Source: Marinobacter sp. 1-4A
Lineage (GTDB): Bacteria; Pseudomonadota; Gammaproteobacteria; Pseudomonadales; Oleiphilaceae
Assembly (NCBI RefSeq): GCF_016597725.1
Contig: NZ_VCGY01000001.1
Coordinates: 62,001 to 126,000 of the forward strand
Reading direction: 5' to 3'
Length of the DNA: 64,000 nucleotides
Below the pieces are notes generated by a model. That model was given only the letters and a program-made list of their open reading frames with translations, ran no database searches and was not told the origin of the DNA. This document shows positions 29,032-41,014 of this stretch, one piece after another (within the stretch, counting starts at the first letter, position 1; each line of letters starts with the position of its first letter). Position numbers and translations under genes: made by a program.

Positions 29032-29559
29032 TTAGTCCAGCCTCCTTTCCAGATCCGCGATCCATCCCGTTACCTTTTTATCTTCATTAGCTGATAGCGC
29101 CTGATAGCGCTTGTAATGGGTAAGAGCCCTATCAAGTTCCAACAAGTAGAGCTCGGCAATAACCGCAAGATTGTAATGCAAATCGGCGACATTCGGTGAT
29201 TGCTTGATTCCGGTTTCCAATAGATCAGCCGCCTCTTTAAAACGGTGTTTCTGTTTCAGCAAGAGAGCCAAATTATTGAGCGTTGCGGCGTCGTTGTGGT
29301 TGAGTTCAACGGCCCGCTGCCAAGCTTCAATTGCGCCGGAAATATCGCCTTGCTCATAGGCCAAAGAGCCTTGCTGAACAAATACAAGAGCCTGCTGTGG
29401 GTCACTTACCGTCGGCTTAACCTTGGGCTCCACAGGTTGCGTCGCACAGCCGACCAATAGAGTTGCGAGAGTAAGCGATAAACACAGTGCCGCGAACCGG
29501 CAAAAGGCTCGCAACGCTTTTGATAAACCAAGAGGAAAGAAACAGCAGTCAGACACCAT
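29032..29559 (-). CDS. TPR-repeat lipoprotein
   Basis: From the ATG at 29559 (AAGGAG 6 nt upstream; an ATG at 29562 is also possible) the protein has a lipoprotein signal peptide ending LLVGC. About three tetratricopeptide repeats follow (for example LAYEQGDISGAIEAWQRAVE and LHYNLAVIAELYLLELDRAL). It should be anchored in a membrane, facing the periplasm, and act as a docking protein. Its start overlaps the end of the 940-residue TPR gene. Confidence 0.8.
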   Translation of the reverse strand: MVSDCCFFPLGLSKALRAFCRFAALCLSLTLATLLVGCATQPVEPKVKPTVSDPQQALVFVQQGSLAYEQGDISGAIEAWQRAVELNHNDAATLNNLALLLKQKHRFKEAADLLETGIKQSPNVADLHYNLAVIAELYLLELDRALTHYKRYQALSANEDKKVTGWIADLERRLD

Positions 29560-32371
29560 CATTCTCTCCTTCAGCAGACACACTCATCCAGCGCAGCGAG
29601 CGATCGTAGCGCCCGGGGTGCAGCTTAGCCAGAACGTCCAAGCTTTTTTCAACCCAGACATTAAAACCTGTGGTGGAAATGCCCTGATGGTTTTCGGAAT
29701 GCAGAGCAATTGCACGCTCTTCAAACGGATAGGCTTCTTCTTCAAGCAGCATTGTGTATTGCATCTGCTCTAGCTCATTTAGATCGTCTGGCGCAGTGGA
29801 AGCCATAAGGTCCCGAGCCATAATCCGGTGAAGTTCAGCTCGGCGAAACAAAGACTCTGGTAGCACACCGGCACCGCCGAGAGACTCGGCATTGCGGAAA
29901 TGGGTTTGGGCTTTTTGCATGGCACGCTGTTTGCGCGCCAGTGATTCCTCAAGTGGCATGCTCAACTCAACACCCCCAAACTCTGCGGCTGCCTCAGCGC
30001 CCATGGCCAACGAGCCTCGAGCAGCCCACTGCAACGTCTGCGTGGAATGCCAGTCACTCTCTAGCTCGGCAGACACCAGTTTTGCACGCCATTGCGCGGG
30101 GTCGGTGCCCGACTCTGTTAACCGGTGACGCATGGTTTGCAGGCGAATATGCTCTTCGGCGTCTGCTGCGATTGGGCTATTCGCAAGATAATCCGCATAG
30201 ACAGCATTTCGCTGATCGAATGCTTCGCCCGTATGGAACAGCTCTGCCGCTCGAAGCCGATAAGTCAAAGCATCACCAGCGGTTGACTCAGACTGTGTGC
30301 TTTGGTTGTCAGCAATGTCGATCAGCTCTCTGGCCGCCCGGATGGGTTGGCTGGACGAGGTATAAGCCAGAACGAGTTTTTCACCAATATCCGAGGCCAA
30401 ATCGTGGGTTGGGTAATCGGCTCTGAAGCGGTTTAGCTCGTTGATTGCAGGCTGCCAATCGGATGCTCTGAGCAAAGTGTTTGCTGCATCGAAACGACCC
30501 TTGATTGCGATTTCCGAGCCGGGTAGAACCGTTTCAATTCGCTGAAAATGTGCCACAGCAATTGCTGGCTTGCCCGCCTCGGCGGCCTGTTCGCCCTGCC
30601 TGTAAATGGCTGTGGCAAGTTGCTGGCGCAGCTCCGGTGCTTCCTGTTCCATAGTGGGCGTTGCTGAATCGCTGGAGGCCAGAGCCAAAGCCTCACGCCA
30701 GGCACCCTCGGCAAGACTGTATTCCGTTGTGTTTTGATGCACTTGAGCCGTGACCAGCCAGCCAGCGTAGCGCGTTTCTGGCGCTGCCTTTGAATGATCG
30801 ACCGCTTGCACAGCATATTGCAAAGCCAAATCGTTATTACCAGACTCAAGCCAACGATTGGCCAAATAAGCCAGCAACTCTGGTGCTCTGTTGTCGGCGC
30901 CGTACTTTGCTACAAAACGGTCCGTCTCAACAGAAAGATCGGCAAGGTCCGGGTTGAATTCCGATGAAACCGCCTCCCCCCTAGCACCGGCTCGAATCAA
31001 AGCAACAGCTGCCCACCCGGCATCGGCGGCAAAGTCGTAACCCGACAGTTCATAAGCCGCCACTTGAAAGTTCCTAAGCGCAGCCGGATAAGCCGCTGCC
31101 TGTAGCCAAGCGTCACCAGCAAGCCGATAAAGCTCACCACCCGCATCGCTGCGGCTTGCCAAGCCTTCGTAATAGGTTGCCGCTGCCCGGTAGTTTTCGA
31201 CGCGGTTTCCTTTCTCGTCATCGCCTTTTGTGTAATAAAAATCAGCAAGGAAACGGCTAAACTTGCGCCACTTTGTGCGGTAACCATCGTCTAACCCTGC
31301 GTACTCCGCCTGATCGTTAAACAGCGCAACGTAGTCAGCCATAGCGTCTCTTGCCTTTACCGGCCTGCCAGCAGCACTCCACACATCCACAATCTGGCTC
31401 ATAAAACCGGCCCGCTGCGGATGTTTTGGGAAGTTACTTACAAATGCCCGATTGGTGGCAACACTGGCTTCCGGGTTATTTTGCACTGCGTATAAATCGG
31501 CTAGGCGGTCAAATACCAAAGGTGTCCAGGAGCGTGACGCTTCCGGTTGCAGCCAACCCATCAAGGTTTCTGCACCGTCTCTGCGGCTGGCCATCAGCGC
31601 GAGTATACGAAGGGTGTCGTCAATGCTGTCTACGCTGGATTCAGGAATTTGGTTAAGGCTTAAAGTGCTTGGAATGGATTCATCCAGCACTGCAACGAAC
31701 CTTTGGCCCGCACGTTCCCAGGCTTGCGGGCCTTGCTTGAATAGGGACCACCCGAGCATGTAGCGAGCCTTGTTTTTCAGGTCGCCAACTGCGCCTTCGC
31801 CATCAACAAGCGTGCTGTATTCTGCTTCTGCTTCCACATAGCGACCGTCAGCAAATGCCGACTCTGCCACCCGGAATCTGGCTTCTCCAACCAGAGGGGA
31901 GTTGGGGTACTGGCCAACGAGTTGTTGAAGGCGTTGCACAGAGGCCTCGTTCTGGCCAATTAAGGCATGGGCTTTTGCCATTTGATACAACAGCTCGTCC
32001 ATGGGGCCGCTGTATCCGCCACGCTCTAGAATGGTCTCGTAGCTTTCAATAACCTGCCGGTACATGTCCGTTTCTTCCTCCGGGGGAAGCCCTATGTCTT
32101 GACCGGAGCGATCACGGATATTGGCGAGGCGGTTCAGCGCATCAACGCGCACACTGGGCTCATCGGCTTTGTTGAACAGCCTCTGATAGCGTCTGGCAAC
32201 TTCTGCTGGAGAGATAGCAGGAAGCGGCCGGGATTCAAACTTAAGGAATACGGGGCGCATATCTGCGATGGTTTCGCCGTCTTGCCCCAGCTCTACGCTA
32301 AACGACTCCTGCCCAAAAGAGGCGCTACAAAACAAGCTGAGAGGTAATAGTAAAACACGCAGACTTTTCAT
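29549..32371 (-). CDS. Large periplasmic TPR-repeat protein
   Basis: The 940-residue protein has a signal peptide (cleavage after SFG at about residue 20) and is otherwise built of helical TPR-like repeats, for example LLYQMAKAHALIGQNEASVQ and VAESAFADGRYVEAEAEYS. It resembles the large TPR proteins encoded next to TonB/ExbBD-like clusters in marine gammaproteobacteria. Its start overlaps the previous stop by 4 bp (ATGA). It probably acts as a periplasmic scaffold; no enzymatic motif is visible. Confidence 0.8.
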   Translation of the reverse strand: MKSLRVLLLPLSLFCSASFGQESFSVELGQDGETIADMRPVFLKFESRPLPAISPAEVARRYQRLFNKADEPSVRVDALNRLANIRDRSGQDIGLPPEEETDMYRQVIESYETILERGGYSGPMDELLYQMAKAHALIGQNEASVQRLQQLVGQYPNSPLVGEARFRVAESAFADGRYVEAEAEYSTLVDGEGAVGDLKNKARYMLGWSLFKQGPQAWERAGQRFVAVLDESIPSTLSLNQIPESSVDSIDDTLRILALMASRRDGAETLMGWLQPEASRSWTPLVFDRLADLYAVQNNPEASVATNRAFVSNFPKHPQRAGFMSQIVDVWSAAGRPVKARDAMADYVALFNDQAEYAGLDDGYRTKWRKFSRFLADFYYTKGDDEKGNRVENYRAAATYYEGLASRSDAGGELYRLAGDAWLQAAAYPAALRNFQVAAYELSGYDFAADAGWAAVALIRAGARGEAVSSEFNPDLADLSVETDRFVAKYGADNRAPELLAYLANRWLESGNNDLALQYAVQAVDHSKAAPETRYAGWLVTAQVHQNTTEYSLAEGAWREALALASSDSATPTMEQEAPELRQQLATAIYRQGEQAAEAGKPAIAVAHFQRIETVLPGSEIAIKGRFDAANTLLRASDWQPAINELNRFRADYPTHDLASDIGEKLVLAYTSSSQPIRAARELIDIADNQSTQSESTAGDALTYRLRAAELFHTGEAFDQRNAVYADYLANSPIAADAEEHIRLQTMRHRLTESGTDPAQWRAKLVSAELESDWHSTQTLQWAARGSLAMGAEAAAEFGGVELSMPLEESLARKQRAMQKAQTHFRNAESLGGAGVLPESLFRRAELHRIMARDLMASTAPDDLNELEQMQYTMLLEEEAYPFEERAIALHSENHQGISTTGFNVWVEKSLDVLAKLHPGRYDRSLRWMSVSAEGENDGV

Positions 32372-33882
32372 CGCTCCAGCTCCCCGGAATCAAGTTCCTT
32401 CAAAGCCAGATACTCATACAGATACGCAATTCTCTGCTCGGTTTTATCCAGAGCTAACACCATTTTTTGATCTTGGGTGGCCACAAAATCCAGTGCCAAG
32501 CGATCCAGCGACGTTTCCGCCTGAGCGCGCAAAGCTTTAACTGAATCAAGATACTGGAGCGACTGTTTACGTAACCTACGCGCATCGGCGAGCAGTTGGT
32601 TCAGGTTGTCGGACCGGAGTGCGGATCTGCTTTGGAATTTCTCAAGCCGCTGGCCAGCATCAGAAAGAGTCGTCTTCAGGATTCTAAATTGTGAGATCTG
32701 GTCTGGACTTAACCGAGCTGTATCCAGCCGGTCCATAAGCCCATTCAAGCGGCCTTGCAGACGTTTGTTTTGAGTCGTCAACCGGTCTACTTGTACTGCA
32801 GCTTCGCGATCGACATCCTTGGATTTGAGCTGATCCTGCATGGCAGCAATAAAAATACCGAGGTCATGCGCGTTGCGCTCTAACTGGCTTGCCATTGCAG
32901 CCAACTCGGCCACCCGACCAACGGCCTGCTGTGCGATTGGTTGCTCCATAAAACTCAGTAAATAGGCCACACGGGGCTGGGCGAGTGTGCGGCTATCGGC
33001 CAGAAACCACTCAACCTTGGGGCTACCAAAACCAGAATTGCTGGAACTCCCGCGGGCTGCTGTACCATAGCTTTGATCCCGCGCATCTAGAACAAGCGCC
33101 TTGTAGGCGCCCTGCTGTTCAATCTGGCTGGCCAGCATGCGCAAGGTGGCCCTCTCGCCTTCGTAGGTTGCGTTAGCCGTGAGGTAGGCCTCGCCTGCTT
33201 GGCCGAGGTAGCCGGCAAGATCATAGCCGCGCGCCATTCCTAGCCAAGCATCTGCAACACCGGGGTACGCGAGAGGGTATTTTTTCGCACGATGCCAGCT
33301 CTGCATTGCGGCGCGGTAATTACCTTCTTCCGCTAGTACTAAACCATGAAAGTAAAGTGCTTGGGGTGTTCTATGGCTATCAAGCGGAATTTTTTCGAGA
33401 AATCCAATCGCTTTCTCATACTCTGAATTTGTGTAGGCAAGGTAACCGGCACGCAACAGGATACGGCTACGCAAAGCTGATTTTCGCCCGGCGTGCGTAT
33501 CCTTGTCGGCCATAGCCAAAGCCACGCGCAGAGCGACCAAAGCCCGCGACGGATTTAGATCATTGCGCGCATAGTCTCCGGAAAGATTAAGGTACCCAAC
33601 AGCAGACCAGTACCCCTCAGCCATAGTTGCCAGGATCTTGCCTGCCCTTTCAGCATCTCCGCTGGCGCGGGCGGCTTCAGCACCCTCGTAGAGCTTCTGC
33701 TGCTTTGATTTGCGAGTAATGTCGGAATGGCCGTTCGAATACCAACGGGTCTTTGCCTGAGCGAACTGCTCAAGGCCCGCTTCAAGCGCTGACGGCGTGG
33801 GCTGGGCTGCGTGGGCGGAGGTCAGTAACAAACCCGACACACACACAGGAAACAGGATGTAGCTCAGCAAGGACAACCTCAT
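32368..33882 (-). CDS. Exported TPR/coiled-coil protein
   Basis: The 504-residue protein has a signal peptide (cleavage after AHA near residue 25), TPR-like helices in the first 250 residues (AGYLAYTNSEYEKAIGFLEK, GLVLAEEGNYRAAMQSWHRA) and a long coiled-coil-prone C-terminal half (about 310-500). It sits 6 bp behind the 186-residue gene and overlaps the next. The mixture of repeats and coiled coil suggests a periplasmic scaffold for the cluster's TonB-like machine; I know no characterised homologue. Confidence 0.78.
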   Translation of the reverse strand: MRLSLLSYILFPVCVSGLLLTSAHAAQPTPSALEAGLEQFAQAKTRWYSNGHSDITRKSKQQKLYEGAEAARASGDAERAGKILATMAEGYWSAVGYLNLSGDYARNDLNPSRALVALRVALAMADKDTHAGRKSALRSRILLRAGYLAYTNSEYEKAIGFLEKIPLDSHRTPQALYFHGLVLAEEGNYRAAMQSWHRAKKYPLAYPGVADAWLGMARGYDLAGYLGQAGEAYLTANATYEGERATLRMLASQIEQQGAYKALVLDARDQSYGTAARGSSSNSGFGSPKVEWFLADSRTLAQPRVAYLLSFMEQPIAQQAVGRVAELAAMASQLERNAHDLGIFIAAMQDQLKSKDVDREAAVQVDRLTTQNKRLQGRLNGLMDRLDTARLSPDQISQFRILKTTLSDAGQRLEKFQSRSALRSDNLNQLLADARRLRKQSLQYLDSVKALRAQAETSLDRLALDFVATQDQKMVLALDKTEQRIAYLYEYLALKELDSGELER

Positions 33883-33888
33883 GACCGG

Positions 33889-34449
33889 CTACTTCCACTC
33901 AACAAAAGAAACGCGGGGTTCGAAATCAGGTGCCTTGGCTTCAAGGGCCATCTGCAAACGAAGGGCGCCCGGGCGTTTTTGAAAGCGATGTGAAGACTCA
34001 CGTCGCACGAAACGATCGTTAGCGGCTCTGGCGGTAATGATCGCCTTCAGTTCGTGGGAGCCGCTGGCCAGATTGCCTGTGAAAAGCTGTTGGATTCCGC
34101 CCTGTTCTAGCGAACCGCTCTCACGGAGACTGTAGTGGTGGGCAGCGACAGGTGTTCCGTCAACAAACAGCTCCACCGAGTCTAGATCGAGACCATCAGG
34201 GCTGGCAAGCGTCAGGAAAATAGCCAGTCGGGTGTCAACCGGGTGAAGCACTTTTTGCTCAAGCTCGTGTACATCGCTTGAATGGGCGGAAACCTCGGCT
34301 TTTAGCGCGGCAATTTCGTCGTCAAGGGCGGATGCGAACACTGAACCAGCAGCAACCAATAGCGCAGCCATCAGGCCAAAGCCTACTACTGAAACGAATC
34401 TCACTCGTTTGCCGCCCCGGTAACCTTGTGTTTTATCTAGGCCAAACAT
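33889..34449 (-). CDS. Membrane-anchored coiled-coil protein of unknown function
   Basis: The 186-residue protein has one N-terminal transmembrane or signal helix (about residues 18-40), a short coiled coil (ALDDEIAALKAEVSAHSSDV) and a C-terminal beta-rich part with LDSVELFVDGTPVAAHHY, which resembles an Ig-like or carbohydrate-module fold. It is the first gene of the run ending with the TonB-like protein. The function is unknown. Confidence 0.65.
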   Translation of the reverse strand: MFGLDKTQGYRGGKRVRFVSVVGFGLMAALLVAAGSVFASALDDEIAALKAEVSAHSSDVHELEQKVLHPVDTRLAIFLTLASPDGLDLDSVELFVDGTPVAAHHYSLRESGSLEQGGIQQLFTGNLASGSHELKAIITARAANDRFVRRESSHRFQKRPGALRLQMALEAKAPDFEPRVSFVEWK

Positions 34450-34540
34450 AAGCCTCCTGCTCCTGCCGTCTCTGTTTCAAGCTGGCAGGAAGAGTAACAC
34501 TTGGTAACACTCAAGAACGGTATCCAGATCACCAAATCGG

Positions 34541-34596
34541 AAACCCGAAGCTCGGGTTTGATGTGGCAGGTTTAGCCGATGCCCGTTGGCATCGGC
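34541..34596 (-). terminator. Two tandem hairpins after the VWA/MoxR operon
   Basis: Two perfect inverted repeats lie just after the stop at 34603: GCCGATGCC-CGTT-GGCATCGGC (34575-34596) and AAACCCGA-AGC-TCGGGTTT (34541-34559). T-runs are short, so they act as weak terminators or as mRNA-stabilising structures separating the two gene runs. Confidence 0.5.
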
Positions 34597-34602
34597 GTTT
34601 TG

Positions 34603-35781
34603 CTACTTGCTCAGGTGTTTCATGGCTGATTCCAGACCTTCCACTGTGAGCGGATACATATGGTCTTTCACCAACTGTCTGGTCATCCCTAAGGAGCCAC
34701 CCGTTCCCCAATACCCTTCCGGTAGCGGATTGATCCAGACAACCTTGCGGAAGTGATCGCTGATACGCTGAAACCAGGTGGCACCAGCTTCTTGGTTCCA
34801 GTGTTCAATAGAACCGCCCGCATGGGAAATTTCATAGGGCGCCATGGTGGCATCGCCTACGAAAATCACTTTGTAGTCCGGCGAGTACTTATGGAGGATA
34901 TCCCAAGTGCTGGTCGTTTCGTTCATGCGCCGGATGTTGCTCTTCCACACACTCTCATACACGAAGTTATGAAAGTAGAAGTACTCCATGTGCTTAAATT
35001 CCATACGTGCGGCCGAGAACAATTCTTCGCAGACTCGCACGTGGGGGTCCATGGAACCACCCACATCAAAGAAGATCAGAACTTTGACGGCATTATGGCG
35101 CTCGGGAACCATTTTCAGGTCTAGATAACCTGCATTGCGGGCTGTTGAACGGATAGTGTCATCCAAATCCAACTTGTCAGCCGCACCCTGGCGGGCAAAC
35201 TTACGCAATCGCCGCAGGGCAACCTTAATATTCCGAATGCCAAGAGTGACGCTATCGTCCAGATCTTTGAACTCGCGCTTCTCCCAAACCTTAACTGCGC
35301 GGCCATGGCGACCTTTTTTCTGGCCGATACGGAAACCTTCGGGGTTGTAGCCATCCGCACCAAACGGTGATGTTCCGCCGGTGCCTATCCACTTGTTTCC
35401 GCCCGCATGGCGTTCTTTTTGCTCTTCCATGCGTTTTTTGAAGGTTTCAATCAGCTCTTCGAGGCCACCTAGGGAATCGATCTTGGCTTTTTCTTCCTCG
35501 GTCAGGTTCTTCTCAAACTCTGCCCGAAGCCACTCGTCGGGAATCAAGGCTTCCAGCATCTGGTCCAGATGCTCAATGCCTTCAAAATAGGATTTGAAGG
35601 CCAGATCAAACTTATCGAAGTGGCGCTCGTCTTTTACCAGACACACTCGCGCCAAATAATAGAACTCTTCCATATCCGCAAAGGCGAGGCGCTGTTGCAG
35701 CGCTTCCAACAGATCGAGGAATTCGCGCAGGCTGGCAGGCACTTTGGCCCGCCGCACTTCGAGAAAAAAATCAATCAACAT
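34603..35781 (-). CDS. VWA domain protein, CoxE-like
   Basis: Started at the ATG at 35781 (MLIDFFLEVRRAKVPAS), the protein is 392 residues long. The longer frame from 35862 would overlap the MoxR gene. The C-terminal von Willebrand factor A domain has a modified MIDAS motif, DVGGSM (about residue 236), in place of the usual DxSGS. The protein belongs to the cytoplasmic CoxE/YehP-like VWA group that pairs with MoxR ATPases as a metal-dependent chaperone system. The MoxR gene lies 22 bp upstream. Confidence 0.88.
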   Translation of the reverse strand: MLIDFFLEVRRAKVPASLREFLDLLEALQQRLAFADMEEFYYLARVCLVKDERHFDKFDLAFKSYFEGIEHLDQMLEALIPDEWLRAEFEKNLTEEEKAKIDSLGGLEELIETFKKRMEEQKERHAGGNKWIGTGGTSPFGADGYNPEGFRIGQKKGRHGRAVKVWEKREFKDLDDSVTLGIRNIKVALRRLRKFARQGAADKLDLDDTIRSTARNAGYLDLKMVPERHNAVKVLIFFDVGGSMDPHVRVCEELFSAARMEFKHMEYFYFHNFVYESVWKSNIRRMNETTSTWDILHKYSPDYKVIFVGDATMAPYEISHAGGSIEHWNQEAGATWFQRISDHFRKVVWINPLPEGYWGTGGSLGMTRQLVKDHMYPLTVEGLESAMKHLSK

Positions 35782-35803
35782 AAAACCGCACTCTTGCCGA
35801 ATT

Positions 35804-36646
35804 TCAGCCGCGACGGCGAGCCATAAACGCCAGTTTTTGCAGTAAGTGGACATCCTGCTCATTCTTTACCAGAGCGCCGTACAAAGGCGGCAGCGCCGAA
35901 CTGGTATCTTTCTCCTGAAGCATCTTTGCTGTGAGCTCGTCTGCCATCAGAAGCTTTAACCAGTCAATCAACTCAGACGTGGAAGGCTTTTTCTTTAGGC
36001 CCGGCACTTTGCGCACATCAAAAAACACTTCCAGCGCATCTTTCACCACCTGCTGCTGAATGCCCGGGAAGTGGACATCCACGATGCTCTTCATGGTGTC
36101 GTGGTCCGGGAAGCTGATGTAGTGGAAGAAGCAGCGACGCAGGAAGGCATCCGGCAGCTCTTTTTCGTTGTTACTGGTGATGACTATGATGGGTCGGTTT
36201 TTCGCTTTCACCAACTGCTGGGTCTCGTAAACGTAGAATTCCATGCGATCCAGCTCCAGCAGCAGATCGTTAGGGAATTCGATGTCGGCCTTGTCGATTT
36301 CATCAATCAGCAGCACCACCTGCTCTTCGGCTTCAAAAGCCTCCCACAACTTGCCCTTAATAATGTAGTTGCTGATATCTTTAACTTTCTCGTCGCCCAG
36401 CTGGGAATCCCGCAAACGGGATACCGCATCGTACTCGTACAAGCCTTGCTGTGCCTTTGTGGTGGATTTGATATGCCAAGGAATCAAACGCATGCCAAGA
36501 GCACTCGCCATTTCCTCGGCCAGCAAGGTTTTGCCGGTACCGGGCTCGCCTTTGATCAACAGTGGGCGTTGCAGCGTGACAGCCGCATTTACGGCCATTT
36601 GCAGGTCATCGGTGGCTACGTATTTATCGGTACCGGTAAACTTCAT
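35804..36646 (-). CDS. MoxR-family AAA+ ATPase
   Basis: The 280-residue protein has Walker A (GEPGTGKTLLAEEMA, about residues 33-47), Walker B (VVLLIDEIDKAD) and a sensor region (PIIVITSNNEKELPDAFLRR). MoxR ATPases work with VWA proteins to activate or mature protein complexes. Its neighbours on both sides are VWA proteins with gaps of about 20 bp, so a MoxR-VWA pair is strongly supported. The client protein is not evident. Confidence 0.92.
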   Translation of the reverse strand: MKFTGTDKYVATDDLQMAVNAAVTLQRPLLIKGEPGTGKTLLAEEMASALGMRLIPWHIKSTTKAQQGLYEYDAVSRLRDSQLGDEKVKDISNYIIKGKLWEAFEAEEQVVLLIDEIDKADIEFPNDLLLELDRMEFYVYETQQLVKAKNRPIIVITSNNEKELPDAFLRRCFFHYISFPDHDTMKSIVDVHFPGIQQQVVKDALEVFFDVRKVPGLKKKPSTSELIDWLKLLMADELTAKMLQEKDTSSALPPLYGALVKNEQDVHLLQKLAFMARRRG

Positions 36647-36664
36647 GTGTAGGATTCCTATTGG

Positions 36665-38713
<2,049 letters not shown>

Positions 38714-38745
38714 TATTGTTCTCAGACGAAATTAAGTGGGTTGTC

Positions 38746-39090
38746 TCAGCGCCGGGACAAACGGTAACGGACCATGTCCAGAATCCAAACCAAGAGCATA
38801 ACAAGCCCCCCGATACTAAGATTCAGCCATGCTCTGCCTGCGTTATCTGCGTCACCCAGAATTTGCTCATAACCGCCAAAAAGCCAAGCGGGTATCCACC
38901 AGCCTGCCAGTTCAGGGGACTCTACGGGCGTTAGCAGTAAAGCTACTAACGCGGCGAGGAGAAGGGTACGCAAGCCGTACAACGGCAAAAACCGGAACAG
39001 CTTTTTCATCATGTAAAAAAACACAACGAAAGCGATAGCGTAAGCGGCCCAGAAGATGCCGTAAGCAATTTGTGCGTCAGTATCGATCAT
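38746..39090 (-). CDS. Small integral membrane protein
   Basis: From the ATG at 39090, which overlaps the ycgN stop by 1 bp (TAATG), the protein is 114 residues with about three transmembrane helices (near residues 8-28, 38-52 and 88-105). I recognise no family motif. It sits between ycgN and the membrane-anchored VWA gene, so it may belong to the VWA/MoxR system. Confidence 0.7.
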   Translation of the reverse strand: MIDTDAQIAYGIFWAAYAIAFVVFFYMMKKLFRFLPLYGLRTLLLAALVALLLTPVESPELAGWWIPAWLFGGYEQILGDADNAGRAWLNLSIGGLVMLLVWILDMVRYRLSRR

Positions 39091-39536
39091 TACAGAACCC
39101 AGTGAATGATGTGTTCTTCCCAATTTTCTTCCGCCACTTTGTCCTCACGGATAACTTTGTGGCGTATGGATACACCGGCCTCGTGAACCGTGTTCGGGTT
39201 CCCGCTGCGCAGAGGATGCCAATCGGCAAGGGGCCTGCCCTCTGCCAACGTACGGTATGCGCAGGTGTGCGGTAGCCAATGGTAATCGTTCACCGTACCC
39301 GGTGTCAGCACTGTACAGCCCGGTACTTTCTCAAGCCGCTCGGAATAAATCGTACACTGGCAGGTATTTTCGTCCATAAAACGGCAAACCAAATCAGTAT
39401 GGTAAACCTCGCCTGTGTCTTCATCTTCGAGTTTGTTCAGGCAGCATTTTCCGCAACCGTCACACAGCGATTCCCACTCTTGTTGCGTCATCTCGCTCAG
39501 GCGCTTGCGCTGCCAGAACGGGATTTGCGCAATCAT
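39090..39536 (-). CDS. ycgN: YcgN family cysteine-cluster protein
   Basis: The 148-residue protein contains the family cysteine motif CDGCGKCCLNK followed by CRFMDENTCQC and further Cys and His residues, suggesting metal or Fe-S binding. It belongs to the UPF0260/YkgJ-type family of unknown function. It overlaps ycgL by 4 bp in the rnd-ycgL-ycgN arrangement common in gammaproteobacteria. Confidence 0.9.
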   Translation of the reverse strand: MIAQIPFWQRKRLSEMTQQEWESLCDGCGKCCLNKLEDEDTGEVYHTDLVCRFMDENTCQCTIYSERLEKVPGCTVLTPGTVNDYHWLPHTCAYRTLAEGRPLADWHPLRSGNPNTVHEAGVSIRHKVIREDKVAEENWEEHIIHWVL

Positions 39537-39826
39537 GAGTTTCTCAGCCCCGGCTTGGTACGAAAATCGACGACATAAGAGTCTTGCTCTTCCGGCATCT
39601 GCAAAAAGAAATCTTTTTCAGCTAGGGCGTTAAGTACCTGCTCACCGGTTGTTCTGGCCAGCTTGCGCTCCGGCGTCATAACAAGGTCCATGGAGTGAAT
39701 CGGGTTACCAAAAATCCCTCGAAGGCTTTCAGGCAACTCTTCCCACTTTTGCCCGCGGCGAACAAAGATATAGGTATCGCTTTTTTTGCTGCTTCGGAAA
39801 ACAGACACAAATTCCCGATCTTTCAT
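39533..39826 (-). CDS. ycgL: YcgL domain-containing protein
   Basis: This 97-residue protein of the YcgL family (unknown function) has the conserved start FVSVFRSSKKSDTYIFV and the segment PESLRGIFGNP. It overlaps rnd and ycgN by 4 bp each, so the three are translationally coupled. Confidence 0.9.
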   Translation of the reverse strand: MKDREFVSVFRSSKKSDTYIFVRRGQKWEELPESLRGIFGNPIHSMDLVMTPERKLARTTGEQVLNALAEKDFFLQMPEEQDSYVVDFRTKPGLRNS

Positions 39827-40971
39827 GATTGCAGATAATCCTCGATATCGTTCATTACCGGCGCGAGAATTCTCGTGCGCCAGCCATGGAAAAATGGGCT
39901 GTCAGCCAAGCTTTTGTCTTGTACCACTTTCTCCAAACGCTTTCTTGGAGCGAGTAATTCTATAGGGATATCAGCAGCTTCTGCCGCACTTTTAAAAAAT
40001 CGCTTCAAGTTTTTAAAGTATACCTGCTGGTCCCGGCTCAATGGTGGCGCAATGCGTTCTAGGCCAGAAGTATCGGCGTTGCGCCCCTCTGCAACAAGCT
40101 TCAGCAAGGTTTCGCCGTAACGCCGAACTACGCCACCCGGAACACCCTGAATATTAGACAGGTCATTGAGGGACTGCGGTAGCCGATCTGCAATGGCAAT
40201 AAGCAGAGGATCTGCCAACACCCTGCCCCGGGGGCGGTCACGCTCTCTGCTTTCGAGCTCGCGCCAGACCACCAAATTTTTGAGAACAAGCTGCTGTTGA
40301 GCGGTTAAAGCCCAGCCACCACGCAGGCGAAGGTAATGATGGTGCGGGTCGTCCTGCCCTGCGAGCTCATCGGCAAAGCGGGTGGACTCCTCCACAAGCG
40401 CCGCTTCAAGCCCCCGCTCTTTCAGATGTGCCGCAACCCACTGATACATGGGCTCAAGAAAGCGTATGTCTTCTATCGCATAGCGCTGCTGGGCATCGCT
40501 CAAAGGGCGGGATATCCAGTCAGAGCGGGTAACAGACTTGTCCAATACCTCACCGAACAGTGTCTCCACAAGCCGAGCGTAACCTACGGAGAAGCCAGCT
40601 CCCGCTAAGGCAGCGCCAATTTGTAAATCTATAACACCTTTGGGTTTAATGTTGAGCCAGTCACGAAACAGCTCAAGGTCTTCACTCATGGCATACAGCA
40701 GCTTCGTTACTGCCGGGTCGGCAAGAACCTCCCGGAAGCGGGAAGACTGTTCCGCCACATTGGGATCCACAAGGCAAAAACGGTTTCCGAGGCCAAGCTG
40801 AACCAGCCCCGCGATGGGATAGAAGGTATTTACCCGCTCAAACTCTGTATCAAGAACAAGGGGAACCCCCGGAGCGCTGTCCAGCCATTGGTTTAGCGCC
40901 TCCGGCTGGGTAATCCACTCAATGGTTTCAGGGGCCGGAGGCACATCAATAGCGGTAAGAGGAAGTGTCAT
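39823..40971 (-). CDS. rnd: Ribonuclease D
   Basis: The 382-residue enzyme is a 3'-5' exoribonuclease that trims tRNA and other stable RNA ends. The DEDD exonuclease domain begins with LVLDTEFERVNTFYP (about residues 39-53), and an HRDC domain follows (about 215-295). Length is normal. It heads a run of coupled genes on the minus strand and lies 43 bp after recR. Confidence 0.92.
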   Translation of the reverse strand: MTLPLTAIDVPPAPETIEWITQPEALNQWLDSAPGVPLVLDTEFERVNTFYPIAGLVQLGLGNRFCLVDPNVAEQSSRFREVLADPAVTKLLYAMSEDLELFRDWLNIKPKGVIDLQIGAALAGAGFSVGYARLVETLFGEVLDKSVTRSDWISRPLSDAQQRYAIEDIRFLEPMYQWVAAHLKERGLEAALVEESTRFADELAGQDDPHHHYLRLRGGWALTAQQQLVLKNLVVWRELESRERDRPRGRVLADPLLIAIADRLPQSLNDLSNIQGVPGGVVRRYGETLLKLVAEGRNADTSGLERIAPPLSRDQQVYFKNLKRFFKSAAEAADIPIELLAPRKRLEKVVQDKSLADSPFFHGWRTRILAPVMNDIEDYLQS

Positions 40972-41014
40972 AGAAAAAGCCAGTTAAAAGCGCCGTCTAG
41001 GCGCCGATGCGGAA